A DNA stretch of 64,000 nucleotides. Source: JANQRA01 sp035762545 (GTDB lineage Bacteria; Actinomycetota; Acidimicrobiia; Spongiisociales; ZC4RG35). This document shows positions 17,184 through 25,827 of the stretch, one piece after another (the stretch's first letter is position 1; the number at the start of each line of letters is the position of its first letter). The stretch spans positions 1 to 64,000 of the forward strand of contig DASTOM010000011.1 in assembly GCA_035762545.1 (NCBI GenBank), read 5' to 3'. Position numbers and translations under genes: made by a program. The notes beneath the pieces are model-generated. The model saw only the letters and a program-made list of their open reading frames with translations. It had not been told where the DNA came from and made no database searches.

Positions 17184-17253
17184 GGGAGGCCGGTGACTCG
17201 GGGCGAACGATGATGCCGTCCGGGGAATGCCGATGCGGCGGTATTTCTCCGAC

Positions 17254-17613
17254 TCAGAGGTACTGGCCCTCGTCACCGACGTGATCGAGCTCTTCCTCGG
17301 CGATGATCTGGGACTCGCGGACCGCGATCACCGGCTTGCCGGTCGGTGGCCATATGAAGCGCCACGCACCAGTGGGAACCGCCCAGAACCGCTGGCCGGT
17401 CTGAACATCCACAAGGGCAAGGGCGTCGTTGCCGTCCTTGGTCCCTACCGGTACGAGCAGCCCGGACCGTGTGGTGGTGTCCTCGGGCGACTGACCCACG
17501 CGCCAGCCACCCATCACGTTGTATCCGTTGTCGGACAGGACTGGAAGGTCGGTCTCGATCACACGCCAATTCTCGCAGGAAGATGTTGAAACCGAAACCT
17601 CAGGTTTCTCCAC
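17254..17613 (-). CDS. Hypothetical protein
   Basis: A 119-residue frame with GTG start at 17613, upstream of hflX. The middle segment GKDGNDALALVDVQTGQRFWAVPTG looks like one blade of a beta-rich repeat, and the C-terminus is acidic (AEEELDHVGDEGQYL). No family is recognised. The start could be a later GTG at the VIETDLPVL segment. Coding seems likely because hydrophobic and charged residues alternate as in a beta-sheet protein, but there is no independent support. Confidence 0.5.
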   Translation of the reverse strand: MEKPEVSVSTSSCENWRVIETDLPVLSDNGYNVMGGWRVGQSPEDTTTRSGLLVPVGTKDGNDALALVDVQTGQRFWAVPTGAWRFIWPPTGKPVIAVRESQIIAEEELDHVGDEGQYL

Positions 17614-17665
17614 GCAGCCTGATTCCCCCGACTTTGCTACCTCATTCGGGCGATAAGGTCATGAC

Positions 17666-19933
17666 ATGCCAACGAAGCCCAAGTTCTCCGAGGCACTCGA
17701 GTACCACGAGAAGCCGCGGCCCGGGAAAGTGGAGATCCGGGCGACCAAGCCGACAGCCACCCAGAGCGATCTGAGCCTCGCCTACACCCCCGGTGTTGCC
17801 GATCCTTGTCTCGTCATCGCCGACGAGCCCGACGCAGCCTTCCGCTACACGAACCGGGGAAATCTCGTCGCGGTGGTGTCCAACGGGTCCGCCGTTCTCG
17901 GCCTGGGGAACATCGGGCCCCTCGCCAGCAAGCCCGTCATGGAAGGCAAGGGAGTCCTGTTCAAGCGTTTCGCCGACATCGATGTCTTCGACCTGGAGAT
18001 CGACGCCTCCGACCCCGACGATGTGGTCAAGTTCTGTGAGCTGCTCGCTCCGACGGTCGGGGGGATCAACCTCGAGGACATCAAGGCGCCGGAGTGCTTC
18101 TACATCGAGTCGACTCTGCGATCCCGCCTCGACATACCCGTCTTCCACGACGACCAGCACGGCACTGCCATCATCGGTGGCGCCGCCTTTCTCAACGCGC
18201 TCGAGATCACCGGTCGGGATATCGCATCGACCAGGGTTGTGGTGGCGGGGGCCGGTGCCGCCGGAGTGGCGTGCGCCCGCTTCTTCATCGAGCTTGGCGT
18301 GGACCCCGCGAATCTCTTGATGACGGACACCACCGGCGTCGTTCACTCAGGGCGTGACGACCTAAACGACATCAAACGCGAGTTCGCCGTGGAAACCGAC
18401 GCCCGCACCCTGGAGGATGCGATGGTCGGTGCCGACGCCTTCATCGGGGTTGCCGTCGCCGGGATCGTGACGAAGGAGATGGTCCAGTCGATGGCTGACA
18501 CGCCGATCGTCTTCGCCCTGGCCAATCCGGACCCCGAGATCACATACCCGGACGCCAAGGCCGCCCGGGATGACGTCATCATGGCCACGGGCAGGTCCGA
18601 CTATCCGAACCAGGTGAACAACGTCCTCGGATTCCCATTCATCTTCCGCGGCGCACTGGACGTCAGGGCCCGGGGCGTGTCGGAGGGGATGAAAGTCGCC
18701 GCGGCACACGCCCTGGCCGACCTTGCCCGCGAGCCGGTTCCGGATTCGGTTCTTCGCGCATACGACCTCGAGACGCTGGCGTTTGGACCTGACTATCTGA
18801 TCCCGAAGCCGTTCGACCCCCGGGTCCTGTGGACCGTCGCGCCGGCTGTCGCCAAAGCTGCCGTTGAGGAGGGTCTGGCCCGATCTCCCATCGAGGACTT
18901 CGATGCATACAAGAACGAGTTGCAGTCGAGGTTCCGTGCCTCACACAGCCTGATCGCCGCGATCACGAACCGCGCCATCGAGCATCCGAAGCGGGTGGTC
19001 TACCCACATGGCAACGACGTTCGGCTGATCCGGGCCGCCCGCCGGGTTCGGGACGAGGGGATCGGCTCACCCGTCCTCCTCGGGCCGATCGACGAGATCT
19101 CCGACATCGCAGAGAACGCCGGGATCTCGCTACAGGACGTCGAGGTCATCGACCCCAGGGCTCCGGAGTCTCCGAGCGCGCGCTACGCCGCGGTGCTGGA
19201 GCAGATCAGACGCGACCGGGGGCTTTCCCTGCAGGAGGCGTTGAAGATGGTCGACGACCCCAACATGTATGCGTGCCTCATGGTGCGCGAAGGGGACGCC
19301 GATGCCGTGCTCGGCGGGCTCAATACCTACTACCCCGAGACCATCAGGCCGGCCCTTCAGGTTCTCAAGGTGGACGAAGGACGTTCGATCGTCTCCTCTG
19401 TGTACCTGGTCCTGGTCGGCGGGCGTCAGTACTTCTTCACCGACTGTGCGGTCAACATCCAACCGACAGCGGAGCAACTGGCCGAGATCGCACTGGCGGC
19501 GACCAAGACGGCCGAGGAGGACTTCGAACGGGAGCCGCGAGTGGCCTTCATCAGCTACTCCGACTTCGGATCGGCCGGGGGCGAGGAGCCGGCCAGGGTA
19601 CGACGGGCAGTCGAGATCTTCCGGGCTGCCCGCCCCGACGTTCAGGTCGACGGTGAGATGCAAGCCGACTCGGCAGTCATCAGCGAGCTCATGGAGTCGC
19701 GGCGACCTGGCGGTTCCCTCTTCGGTCGAGCGGCCAACGTGTTGGTGTTCCCCAACCTGACGTCGGCCAACGCTTCCTACAAGCTGCTGAACCGGCTGGG
19801 TGGTGCGGAGGTCATCGGTCCGATCCTGAGCGGGCTTTCAAAGACCGTCCACGTCCTCCAGCGCGACGCCTCGGTCTCCGACGTCGTCAACATGACCGCC
19901 ATCGCCGTCGCCGAGGCCCAGCGCCGCGGTTGA
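17666..19933 (+). CDS. maeB: NADP-dependent malic enzyme fused to a phosphotransacetylase-like domain
   Basis: A 755-residue MaeB-type protein. The malic-enzyme half (about 1-425) has SLAYTPGVADPC, the catalytic region FHDDQHGTA and an NAD(P) site VVAGAGAAGVA; the rest is a PTA-like domain (about 430-755), which in relatives binds acetyl-CoA as an allosteric effector. It converts malate to pyruvate with CO2 release and NADPH formation. A TAAGGT -10 ends six bases before ATG, so it is probably leaderless. Confidence 0.95.
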   Translation: MPTKPKFSEALEYHEKPRPGKVEIRATKPTATQSDLSLAYTPGVADPCLVIADEPDAAFRYTNRGNLVAVVSNGSAVLGLGNIGPLASKPVMEGKGVLFKRFADIDVFDLEIDASDPDDVVKFCELLAPTVGGINLEDIKAPECFYIESTLRSRLDIPVFHDDQHGTAIIGGAAFLNALEITGRDIASTRVVVAGAGAAGVACARFFIELGVDPANLLMTDTTGVVHSGRDDLNDIKREFAVETDARTLEDAMVGADAFIGVAVAGIVTKEMVQSMADTPIVFALANPDPEITYPDAKAARDDVIMATGRSDYPNQVNNVLGFPFIFRGALDVRARGVSEGMKVAAAHALADLAREPVPDSVLRAYDLETLAFGPDYLIPKPFDPRVLWTVAPAVAKAAVEEGLARSPIEDFDAYKNELQSRFRASHSLIAAITNRAIEHPKRVVYPHGNDVRLIRAARRVRDEGIGSPVLLGPIDEISDIAENAGISLQDVEVIDPRAPESPSARYAAVLEQIRRDRGLSLQEALKMVDDPNMYACLMVREGDADAVLGGLNTYYPETIRPALQVLKVDEGRSIVSSVYLVLVGGRQYFFTDCAVNIQPTAEQLAEIALAATKTAEEDFEREPRVAFISYSDFGSAGGEEPARVRRAVEIFRAARPDVQVDGEMQADSAVISELMESRRPGGSLFGRAANVLVFPNLTSANASYKLLNRLGGAEVIGPILSGLSKTVHVLQRDASVSDVVNMTAIAVAEAQRRG

Positions 19934-19969
19934 CACCCGTCCCTGATGATTTGTCGGGCGCATATGGGC

Positions 19970-20082
19970 TTCCTAATGCTGTGGGGGCGGTGTCTGTGCT
20001 TCGGACAGATTGGAGTTTTCGCAGAAGACTCCCTACCTCTCGAGCGCAGCTCGAGAGGCATCGGCCCCACAGCGTCTGAAAA
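19970..20082. repeat. Dispersed palindromic repeat, copy B
   Basis: It starts with TTCCTAATGCTGTGGGGGCGG-type sequence and closes with CCCCACAGC (20065-20073), which pairs with its head. Inside are three hairpins: TCTGT/ACAGA, GGAGTTTTC-GCA-GAAGACTCC, and a 9-bp CCTCTCGAG/CTCGAGAGG (20036-20058). It fills the gap between the convergent maeB and reductase genes and probably works as a two-way terminator. Confidence 0.75.
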
Positions 20083-20085
20083 GGG

Positions 20086-21306
20086 CTAACGCTCCTTCCA
20101 GTACTCCTCGTAGTGGACGTTGCCCCGTTCGCGGCGATGATCGATGGTGAAGCCGCGTTCGTGAAGGATCTGACAGACTCCGAGGGTCTCGGGAAACTCC
20201 ATCGTCCCCGTTTCGTCGTCCCACTTGGGAAGACCGATCATCGCCGGGTTCCCACACAGGAAGATATGGGTGTTCGACGGGTCGAGGCTCCTGCCCAGCT
20301 TCTCCTCGAGTGCTCCGGAGGTGATCAGGTCCTGGATGTAGACCTTGTGTCCCTCGTTCTCCGGCTCCCGGGTCGTGAGGGATATGTACTGGTAGTTGGG
20401 ATAGGCCGCCTCGACCGCAGCTTGCTGCTCGGTGTAGGCCAGGTCCTGCCGGTAGCGGACACACACGGCGTTGATGATCCGACCCTGATGTCCGCGTCGC
20501 AGTAGCTCGGCCGTCATCATGTTCTGTGGGGCCTCACCGGTGCCGGTGCTGAGAAAGATCACGTTGTCGTCTGGTTCCACCCCTTCGAGGGTGTAGCGGC
20601 CGGTGAACTTGTGGCTCATGAAGATCCGGTCGCCGACGTCCTTCTTGAAGATTCGGGGAGTGAGAGCGGGGATCTCCTCTTCGCCCGGCGGCACCTGGAC
20701 TATGTAGAACTCGGTTTCTTCGGGATGGGCAGGAACCAGGCTCCCGTCCTCCGAGATGATCGACGAGGACACGGAGTAGGAGCGGCGGGCCATCTTGTCC
20801 CTCTGTGCCGGGTCGGCTTCGAAGTCCTCCGAGACGTCGTCCGCTCTGGGCTCCCAGTATCCGAGACCGAGGGTGGTGTACTGCCCGGGCTCGAAGCGCT
20901 CGATCGGCTCGTCGGGTTTGATCCGCATCACCCACAGATCGGGGTTGTGGGCCCTGATCCAGGTGATGGTGGCGTTGTAGTTCTCCTCCCTTAGGGCATC
21001 GATGCGGTCCTCGGGGTCGATGGTTTCGTAGTGCACGAAGAGCTTGGAGATGATGTCGGCCGCAGATTCGAGGGCTTGGGCGTCCCACCCCGAGACGCGG
21101 CCAACCGTCACCGTGTTGGACAGGATGTGCACCGATCTCGTGTCTTCATCAGAATCGAAGAGCCGCTGTGCGAGCACATCCGGCGGCCTGTCTCCATCGG
21201 GCCGAGTCATGAACGTCGCGCTGTCCTGTCCGGTCAGCGAGCGGTCGAGTGCGAATACGGCCACGTCACCGACCCGCGTGGAGGTGACTTCGATCAGCTG
21301 GCCCAT
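20086..21306 (-). CDS. Ferredoxin-NADP reductase-like flavoprotein with N-terminal Nfu-N-like domain
   Basis: A 406-residue protein. Residues about 118-406 form an FNR module: FAD motif RRSYSVSSS, NADP motif LSTGTGEAPQNMM and C-terminal GNVHYEEYWKER. Residues about 8-95 (TFMTRPDGDRPPDVLAQRLF, then a hydrophobic strand and a VTVGR..GWDAQALE segment) resemble the Nfu N-terminal domain found on iron-sulfur carrier proteins. FNRs move electrons between ferredoxin or flavodoxin and NADP(H). A fused Nfu-N-like domain is unusual and suggests a link with iron-sulfur cluster handling. It is divergent from an F420-type oxidoreductase gene. Confidence 0.85.
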   Translation of the reverse strand: MGQLIEVTSTRVGDVAVFALDRSLTGQDSATFMTRPDGDRPPDVLAQRLFDSDEDTRSVHILSNTVTVGRVSGWDAQALESAADIISKLFVHYETIDPEDRIDALREENYNATITWIRAHNPDLWVMRIKPDEPIERFEPGQYTTLGLGYWEPRADDVSEDFEADPAQRDKMARRSYSVSSSIISEDGSLVPAHPEETEFYIVQVPPGEEEIPALTPRIFKKDVGDRIFMSHKFTGRYTLEGVEPDDNVIFLSTGTGEAPQNMMTAELLRRGHQGRIINAVCVRYRQDLAYTEQQAAVEAAYPNYQYISLTTREPENEGHKVYIQDLITSGALEEKLGRSLDPSNTHIFLCGNPAMIGLPKWDDETGTMEFPETLGVCQILHERGFTIDHRRERGNVHYEEYWKER

Positions 21307-21361
21307 GACGGGAACCTAATCGGGCGGAACATCGGCCGAAGCGGAGACGTTGGACGCGGGC

Positions 21362-21745
21362 ATGGACAGCGCAGTCAAAGAGGCGATGGACCGCGGCGGG
21401 ATAGCGGACATCACGACTATCGGCCGGAAGACCGGTGAGCCGCGTCGTATCGAGATCTATTTCCACCAGTTCGACGGCCGCTACTACCTCACCGGCCGGC
21501 CCAGCAGCCGGAAACGGGATTGGGAAGCCAACATCGAAGCCCATCCGGAGTTCACACTCCATCTCAAGCGAGGCATCAATGCTGATGTCGATGTCGTAGG
21601 CAGACCGGAGCCGGACCCCGAGGAGCGTGGCCGGATCCTGCGACGTGCCCTCATCGAGAGCTGGGACTCACCTCCGGACGGCGTCGACGCCAGCCTGCAC
21701 AAATGGGTCGACGCCGCACCCTTCATCGAGTTCGAACCGGTCTAG
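21362..21745 (+). CDS. Deazaflavin (F420)-dependent nitroreductase/oxidoreductase-like protein
   Basis: A 127-residue split-barrel protein with ITTIGRKTGEPRRIEIYF and YYLTGRPSSRKRDWEAN, the pattern of the DDN/DUF385 group that uses coenzyme F420H2 or binds related cofactors in actinobacteria. The substrate is unknown. ATG 21362 is preferred; a TTG at 21350 with a nearby GGAG is an alternative that adds four residues. The presence of cofC elsewhere in the window agrees with F420 use. Its end overlaps the next gene on the other strand by 4 bp. Confidence 0.78.
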   Translation: MDSAVKEAMDRGGIADITTIGRKTGEPRRIEIYFHQFDGRYYLTGRPSSRKRDWEANIEAHPEFTLHLKRGINADVDVVGRPEPDPEERGRILRRALIESWDSPPDGVDASLHKWVDAAPFIEFEPV

Positions 21746-22152
21746 AGCTCCCCGACCTTCTCGCCGACGTCCCTGATTCCCAGTCCGATGAGGACGAAGA
21801 CGATGCCCATGAGTATGGCCATCCCGGCCACACCGAAGGCGACCACCGACGTGAACAGTGAAGACTGCAGGAAGGCCGAGTTCATCGCAACCGCGCGAAG
21901 CGGGTCCTCTCGGTCGAGTTCGGCATAGGTGAGTCCACCGGTCGTCTCGAGTGTGTGTTTGTTGATGACCTGGGCTTGGCAGTAGGCGCTGAGCGGCCCG
22001 TCTACCTCGTCACCGGCTAGACAGTCGGCATCGTCGGACACCGTGATGTTCTGCTCGGCGAGCGTGTTGGACACGATGATCCAGGTTCCGACCCCTCCTA
22101 CGATCAGGATGATCCCAACGATCAGGGACGTGATGTAAGCGGATTTCCTCAT
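21742..22152 (-). CDS. Small two-span membrane protein (often misnamed LigA)
   Basis: A 136-residue protein with transmembrane helices at about 7-28 and 105-128 and a hydrophilic loop between them. The loop has TVSDDADCLAGDEVDGPLSA, conserved in an actinobacterial family that databases often label aromatic ring-opening dioxygenase LigA; the sequence gives no support for that activity. ATG 22152 is chosen because an AAAGGG site precedes it. Function is unknown. Confidence 0.75.
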   Translation of the reverse strand: MRKSAYITSLIVGIILIVGGVGTWIIVSNTLAEQNITVSDDADCLAGDEVDGPLSAYCQAQVINKHTLETTGGLTYAELDREDPLRAVAMNSAFLQSSLFTSVVAFGVAGMAILMGIVFVLIGLGIRDVGEKVGEL

Positions 22153-22238
22153 TGATATCCCTTTCTTCTTCCGCATCTGGGACGCTGCCCCACGGGGCCG
22201 GTGATAGATTTACAGAGCGCGGCAGGGAGGCTGGCGGC

Positions 22239-22658
22239 ATTTTTGGGTGGGATCAGCGTTTACGTCTGATTGCAGTGGATGCTCTATTGGTGGCGACCGG
22301 ATATCTGGTTGGCGTCGCACTTATCGTAGATGAGCACGCCGTTGGCGTGTGGCTGATCTACCGGAATCTGGCGGTTGCTCTCCCTCTTCTCGCGTTCGTC
22401 CATCTCGGAATCAACGGTCTGGCAGGCATGTACCGATTTCCACCGTGGTGTTCCCAGGTCACCTCCGGAGCTAGTGCGTTTTCGACCATCGTGGCCGTCC
22501 TTCTCCTCGTTGCCTGGAGTCTGGCCTCCACGACGCGGATCCTCCCGGCGTCCGTGGTTCTCTTTGGAGGTCTGGCGACCATCGTGCTCATGGTCTTGGC
22601 CCACTTCGGGCGCTCGATGGGTCGTGAGTTGTCTGAAAGACTGTCCCCGATCACCTGA
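22239..22658 (+). CDS. Membrane protein resembling only the N-terminal membrane region of CapD-type sugar dehydratases
   Basis: About 139 residues with four predicted membrane helices. RLRLIAVDALLVATGYLVGV, the LIYRNLAVALPLLAF segment and LGINGLAGMYR match the membrane part that precedes the NAD-binding dehydratase in FlaA1/CapD-like proteins. Here the frame stops soon after the fourth helix, so no catalytic domain is present. No ATG, GTG or TTG is well placed; an ATT at 22239 has a GGGAGG site upstream, and the only upstream alternative is a TTG at 22152 that would add 29 unconvincing residues. The start is therefore uncertain. Confidence 0.6.
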   Translation: MFGWDQRLRLIAVDALLVATGYLVGVALIVDEHAVGVWLIYRNLAVALPLLAFVHLGINGLAGMYRFPPWCSQVTSGASAFSTIVAVLLLVAWSLASTTRILPASVVLFGGLATIVLMVLAHFGRSMGRELSERLSPIT

Positions 22659-22673
22659 CCGTCGCGAAGACCG

Positions 22674-25316
22674 ATGACCGACAACCCATCTCCGTTGGCC
22701 CGGTCGTATCATCCGAGCGTGAAAGCCTTGCCAAGCGGGACCGTGACCTTCATGTTCACCGACATCGAGGGGTCGACACGTCTCAACGACACCCTCGGGG
22801 TCGAGGTCTACCGGGCCCTGCTGGAACAGCACAACTCGATCATCCGATCCCAGATTGCCGCTCATGACGGGACCGAAGTGGCCACAGAGGGTGACTCGTT
22901 CTTCGCCGTCTTCGTCGACGCCATGGCCAGTGTCGAGGCGGCAGTGGGCATCGCCAGCGCACTTGGCGCCGCGTCATGGCCGGGGGGCGAGGCTCCTCGA
23001 GTGAGGATCGGCCTGCACACCGGCCAGGGCGTCGTGGGAGCCGAGAATTACGTCGGCATCGACGTCAATAAGGCCAACCGCGTGGCCACCGCCGGTCATG
23101 GCGGCCAGCTGCTGTTGTCACGTGCCACCTACGAGATCGTGGAGACCGGGCTGTCACCGACTCTCTCAGTGGTGTCGTTGGGCAAGTACCGCCTGCGGGG
23201 CTTTCAGGAGCCCGAATCGATCTATCAGCTCATGGCCGCCGGGATGCCGGCGGCTTTCCCGCCGTTGCGGGCTCGGCGCGCCGCTTCACAGTTGCCGGCT
23301 CAGATGTCTGACTTCATCGGTCGGGAGCGAGAGGTGGCTGCGGGTATGGATCTGCTCGAACAGAGTCGCCTGGTCACTCTCACCGGCCCAGGGGGAACCG
23401 GAAAAACCAGGCTGGCCCTCGAGATTGGGCGGCGGCTCGAAGATTCATTCAGCAATGGTGCTGTCTTCGTGCCACTCGCCTCAGTGCGAGACACCGAGAA
23501 CATCGCGAGCGCGATCCTCGACGCTCTGGCGCTGCAGTCCGCGGTGAACTCTGATGCCGCCGAGCACGTGGCCGGTTACCTGGAGGGCAAAGAGATGCTG
23601 CTCATTCTCGACAACTTCGAGCAGCTGGTCGACGGGGCGGCCTTCGTCAGCGCGCTCTTGGACCGAGCTCCAGAGCTCAAGGTTCTCGTCACCTCGCGCA
23701 TCCCGCTTCACCTCGGCGCCGAACGAGAACTTCCCATCCCGCCCCTTCACGTCCCGTCCGAAGGTGAGTCCTTGGCGAAGGTGGGCTCGGCCGAAGGCGT
23801 TCAGCTGTTCGTCAAACGCGCCGCAGCCGTCAGACCGGACTTCAGCCTGGGCGAGGACAACATCGAGACGGTTGCCACCATCACGCGATCCCTCGACGGT
23901 CTGCCCCTGGCGATCGAGCTGGCTGCGTCCAAGGTCAGGAGCCTCACACCGGAGGCGATACTCGAGAGACTCGGCAACCAGCTCCTCTCATCGTCGTCGC
24001 CGGATTTGCCTGCCCGCCAGCAGACGATCGTCAATGCCATCGGGTGGAGCTACGACCTCCTCGACCCGGACACTCGCATGCTCTTCGAGGAACTCGCGGT
24101 CTTCACGGGTGGGTTTGGTCTGACCGAGGCTGAGAAGCTCTGCACCGGCGGTATCGATGTCCTGGACGGCTTGTCGCGGCTCGTGGACCAGAGCCTTCTC
24201 CGCCAGACCGAGGCGCGGGGAGAGCCGAGATTTCGCATGTTGACCGTGATTCGCGAGTTTGCCTACGGGGCGCTCGTCGCCAGGAGCGCCGAGCGGGAGG
24301 TGTTGGACAGGCACGCAGAGGTTTTCCTGCCCATTGCCGAGGCTGCAGCCCGAGAAATCCTCACGTCCCGACAGGGCCATTGGCTGCGACGTCTGACCGA
24401 CGACCAGGACAATCTCAGGGCGGCGCTCGATCACGTGATCTCGGTCGGGAACGGCGAGGTGGCTTGTCGCTTCGTGGCCGCACTCTGGCGCTTCTGGCAG
24501 ATAAAGGGCCAACTCGCCGAGGGAGTCGGCTACACCGAGTCGGCTCTTGCCATCGCCGGCGATGTCGCACCTGTCACCAGGGCCCGGGCGCTGACCGCTC
24601 TGGGGGGACTCGTCTACTGGGGTGGTGACTGGGATCGCACAACGGCCCCGTACCGCGAGGCTCTCGACCTGTTTCGCGCCAACGGGAACACCGTCGAGGT
24701 GGCGGATGCCCTGTACAACCTGAGCTTTCCTCTGGGGTACACGGGTCAGCATGACCAGGCGACGACACTGCTCCGCGAGTCGCTCGAGATCAGTGAGCGG
24801 AACCTGGACTTCGTCGGCCTGGGTCACGCCTACTGGGGGTTGGGAAACGTGGCCGCCGCCAGGGAGGACTGGGATGAGGTGATCAAGCAGTGCGGTCGGT
24901 CGGCCGAGATCTTCTCGGACATCGACGCCCCGTTCGACCTCGGTTGGGCCCGGTTCATGGTTGCCCATGGGCACCTGAAGAAGGGTGAGTGGGCTGAAGG
25001 CCGTGTCGCCCTACGTCTGGCGAGCGACCTCTTTTCGGGTGTCGGAGACCTCTCCGCGCTGGCGTTGATACTGGATTCGGCCTCGGTGCTCGCCCTCGCC
25101 CTCGCCCAACGACACAAGGCCGCCTTTCTTGCCGGCGCCGCGTACCGGATCAAATTCGACACCGGGGTCAAGATCGGTGAAGTGGACATCAACCAATGGC
25201 CGGAGGCGGTGGAGTTCCTCTCGGATCTCGACACCGAGTGTCAGGCGGCCTACGACGAGGGTTATGTGGCAGACCGATCCGACGTGATCGTCGAGCTGCG
25301 TGAACTCCTGGACTGA
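22674..25316 (+). CDS. Class III adenylate/guanylate cyclase-like - NB-ARC/AAA ATPase - TPR signalling protein
   Basis: An 880-residue protein. Residues about 20-190 form a nucleotidyl cyclase domain with metal motif FTDIEGSTRL, EGDSFFAVF and VRIGLHTG. About 210-560 is an NTPase module: P-loop GPGGTGKTRLAL, Walker-B-like LLILDNFEQL, then VTSR and GLPLAIELA. About 590-880 is a TPR-like helical region. Many actinobacterial homologues end in a LuxR-type helix-turn-helix; none is visible here. It may integrate a ligand signal into cAMP production or protein-protein contacts. The target is unknown. It follows the truncated CapD-like gene by 15 bp. Confidence 0.88.
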   Translation: MTDNPSPLARSYHPSVKALPSGTVTFMFTDIEGSTRLNDTLGVEVYRALLEQHNSIIRSQIAAHDGTEVATEGDSFFAVFVDAMASVEAAVGIASALGAASWPGGEAPRVRIGLHTGQGVVGAENYVGIDVNKANRVATAGHGGQLLLSRATYEIVETGLSPTLSVVSLGKYRLRGFQEPESIYQLMAAGMPAAFPPLRARRAASQLPAQMSDFIGREREVAAGMDLLEQSRLVTLTGPGGTGKTRLALEIGRRLEDSFSNGAVFVPLASVRDTENIASAILDALALQSAVNSDAAEHVAGYLEGKEMLLILDNFEQLVDGAAFVSALLDRAPELKVLVTSRIPLHLGAERELPIPPLHVPSEGESLAKVGSAEGVQLFVKRAAAVRPDFSLGEDNIETVATITRSLDGLPLAIELAASKVRSLTPEAILERLGNQLLSSSSPDLPARQQTIVNAIGWSYDLLDPDTRMLFEELAVFTGGFGLTEAEKLCTGGIDVLDGLSRLVDQSLLRQTEARGEPRFRMLTVIREFAYGALVARSAEREVLDRHAEVFLPIAEAAAREILTSRQGHWLRRLTDDQDNLRAALDHVISVGNGEVACRFVAALWRFWQIKGQLAEGVGYTESALAIAGDVAPVTRARALTALGGLVYWGGDWDRTTAPYREALDLFRANGNTVEVADALYNLSFPLGYTGQHDQATTLLRESLEISERNLDFVGLGHAYWGLGNVAAAREDWDEVIKQCGRSAEIFSDIDAPFDLGWARFMVAHGHLKKGEWAEGRVALRLASDLFSGVGDLSALALILDSASVLALALAQRHKAAFLAGAAYRIKFDTGVKIGEVDINQWPEAVEFLSDLDTECQAAYDEGYVADRSDVIVELRELLD

Positions 25317-25376
25317 CCGGAAGTCTCGCTGATCACTGAAAGCGGCGGAGACTGACAATGAGCTGGCATGGGTGTG

Positions 25377-25727
25377 TCACCGAAGACGCTGCAATTCGTC
25401 ACGTTCACGCAGCGTCCGGCGCCGGCGCTTTCGATACACCAAGCCGAACAACTCGTCGACGACGACTCCGATGAGCAATGCGCCGAGGACTACCGCTATC
25501 AGCGGGGTTGAGAAGTCCCAGCCTAAGAAGGAGACATTGATCCTGTCGGTGTTCTGGGCAGCCAGGATGACGACTGCCACCGCCAACAAGACGCCAATGA
25601 TCAACCCCCAGAACAGGCCGGTTCCCACGAACACTCGCTCGCGCATTGCCTCAGGAGCGGTTTGGTTGCTTTCATCAGCCGTGGCTGCCGACGGTGCAGC
25701 TTCCCCAGTGTTCTCTTGGTTGCTCAT
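25377..25727 (-). CDS. LapA-domain (DUF1049) membrane protein
   Basis: A 116-residue protein: a polar N-terminus, two membrane helices (about 38-58 and 75-97) flanking AAQNTDRINVSFLGWDFSTP, and a basic tail KRRRRTLRERDELQRL. This is the DUF1049/LapA layout of inner-membrane assembly proteins. ATG 25727 is chosen for its GAGGAA site. The gene is divergent from marR and driven by a near-consensus promoter (TTGACA-17-TAATCT) that contains the shared dyad operator, so it is probably under MarR control. Confidence 0.8.
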   Translation of the reverse strand: MSNQENTGEAAPSAATADESNQTAPEAMRERVFVGTGLFWGLIIGVLLAVAVVILAAQNTDRINVSFLGWDFSTPLIAVVLGALLIGVVVDELFGLVYRKRRRRTLRERDELQRLR

Positions 25728-25780
25728 TGCGTTCCTCGCCGCCATCTCATCCTGGACGGCATTCGGGTTGATTACTTGAT

Positions 25781-25809
25781 AGATTACTTGAAGAATAGCT
25801 AAATGTCAA
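25781..25809 (-). promoter_or_regulatory. Promoter of lapA-like gene with TTGA-N4-TAGCTA-N4-TCAA operator
   Basis: On the minus strand: -35 TTGACA (25804-25809), 17-bp spacer, -10 TAATCT (25781-25786). A dyad TTGA-N4-TAGCTA-N4-TCAA occupies 25788-25809, covering the -35 and spacer. It is identical at 22 of 29 positions to the sufB-unit promoter at 26597-26625. A further TTACTTGA copy lies at 25772-25779. A plus-strand promoter for marR (TTGATA 25776, TAAATG 25800) may overlap the same operator. Confidence 0.8.
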
Positions 25810-25827
25810 TTACATTGGAGCACTGGT

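Noticed and set aside
15945..17213. Long open frame opposite hflX (422 codons)
   Set aside because: It is the mirror of a well-conserved GTPase gene, and its product is rich in Arg, Gly and Asp without any domain, as expected for an antisense shadow in high-GC DNA.
21742..22152. Annotation as aromatic ring-opening dioxygenase LigA
   Set aside because: The protein is a two-span membrane protein with no dioxygenase metal site; the name comes from database carry-over.
22152..22238. TTG at 22152 as start of the CapD-like membrane protein
   Set aside because: It overlaps the start codon of the divergent gene and adds 29 polar residues with no ribosome site; ATT 22239 has a better context although it is rare.
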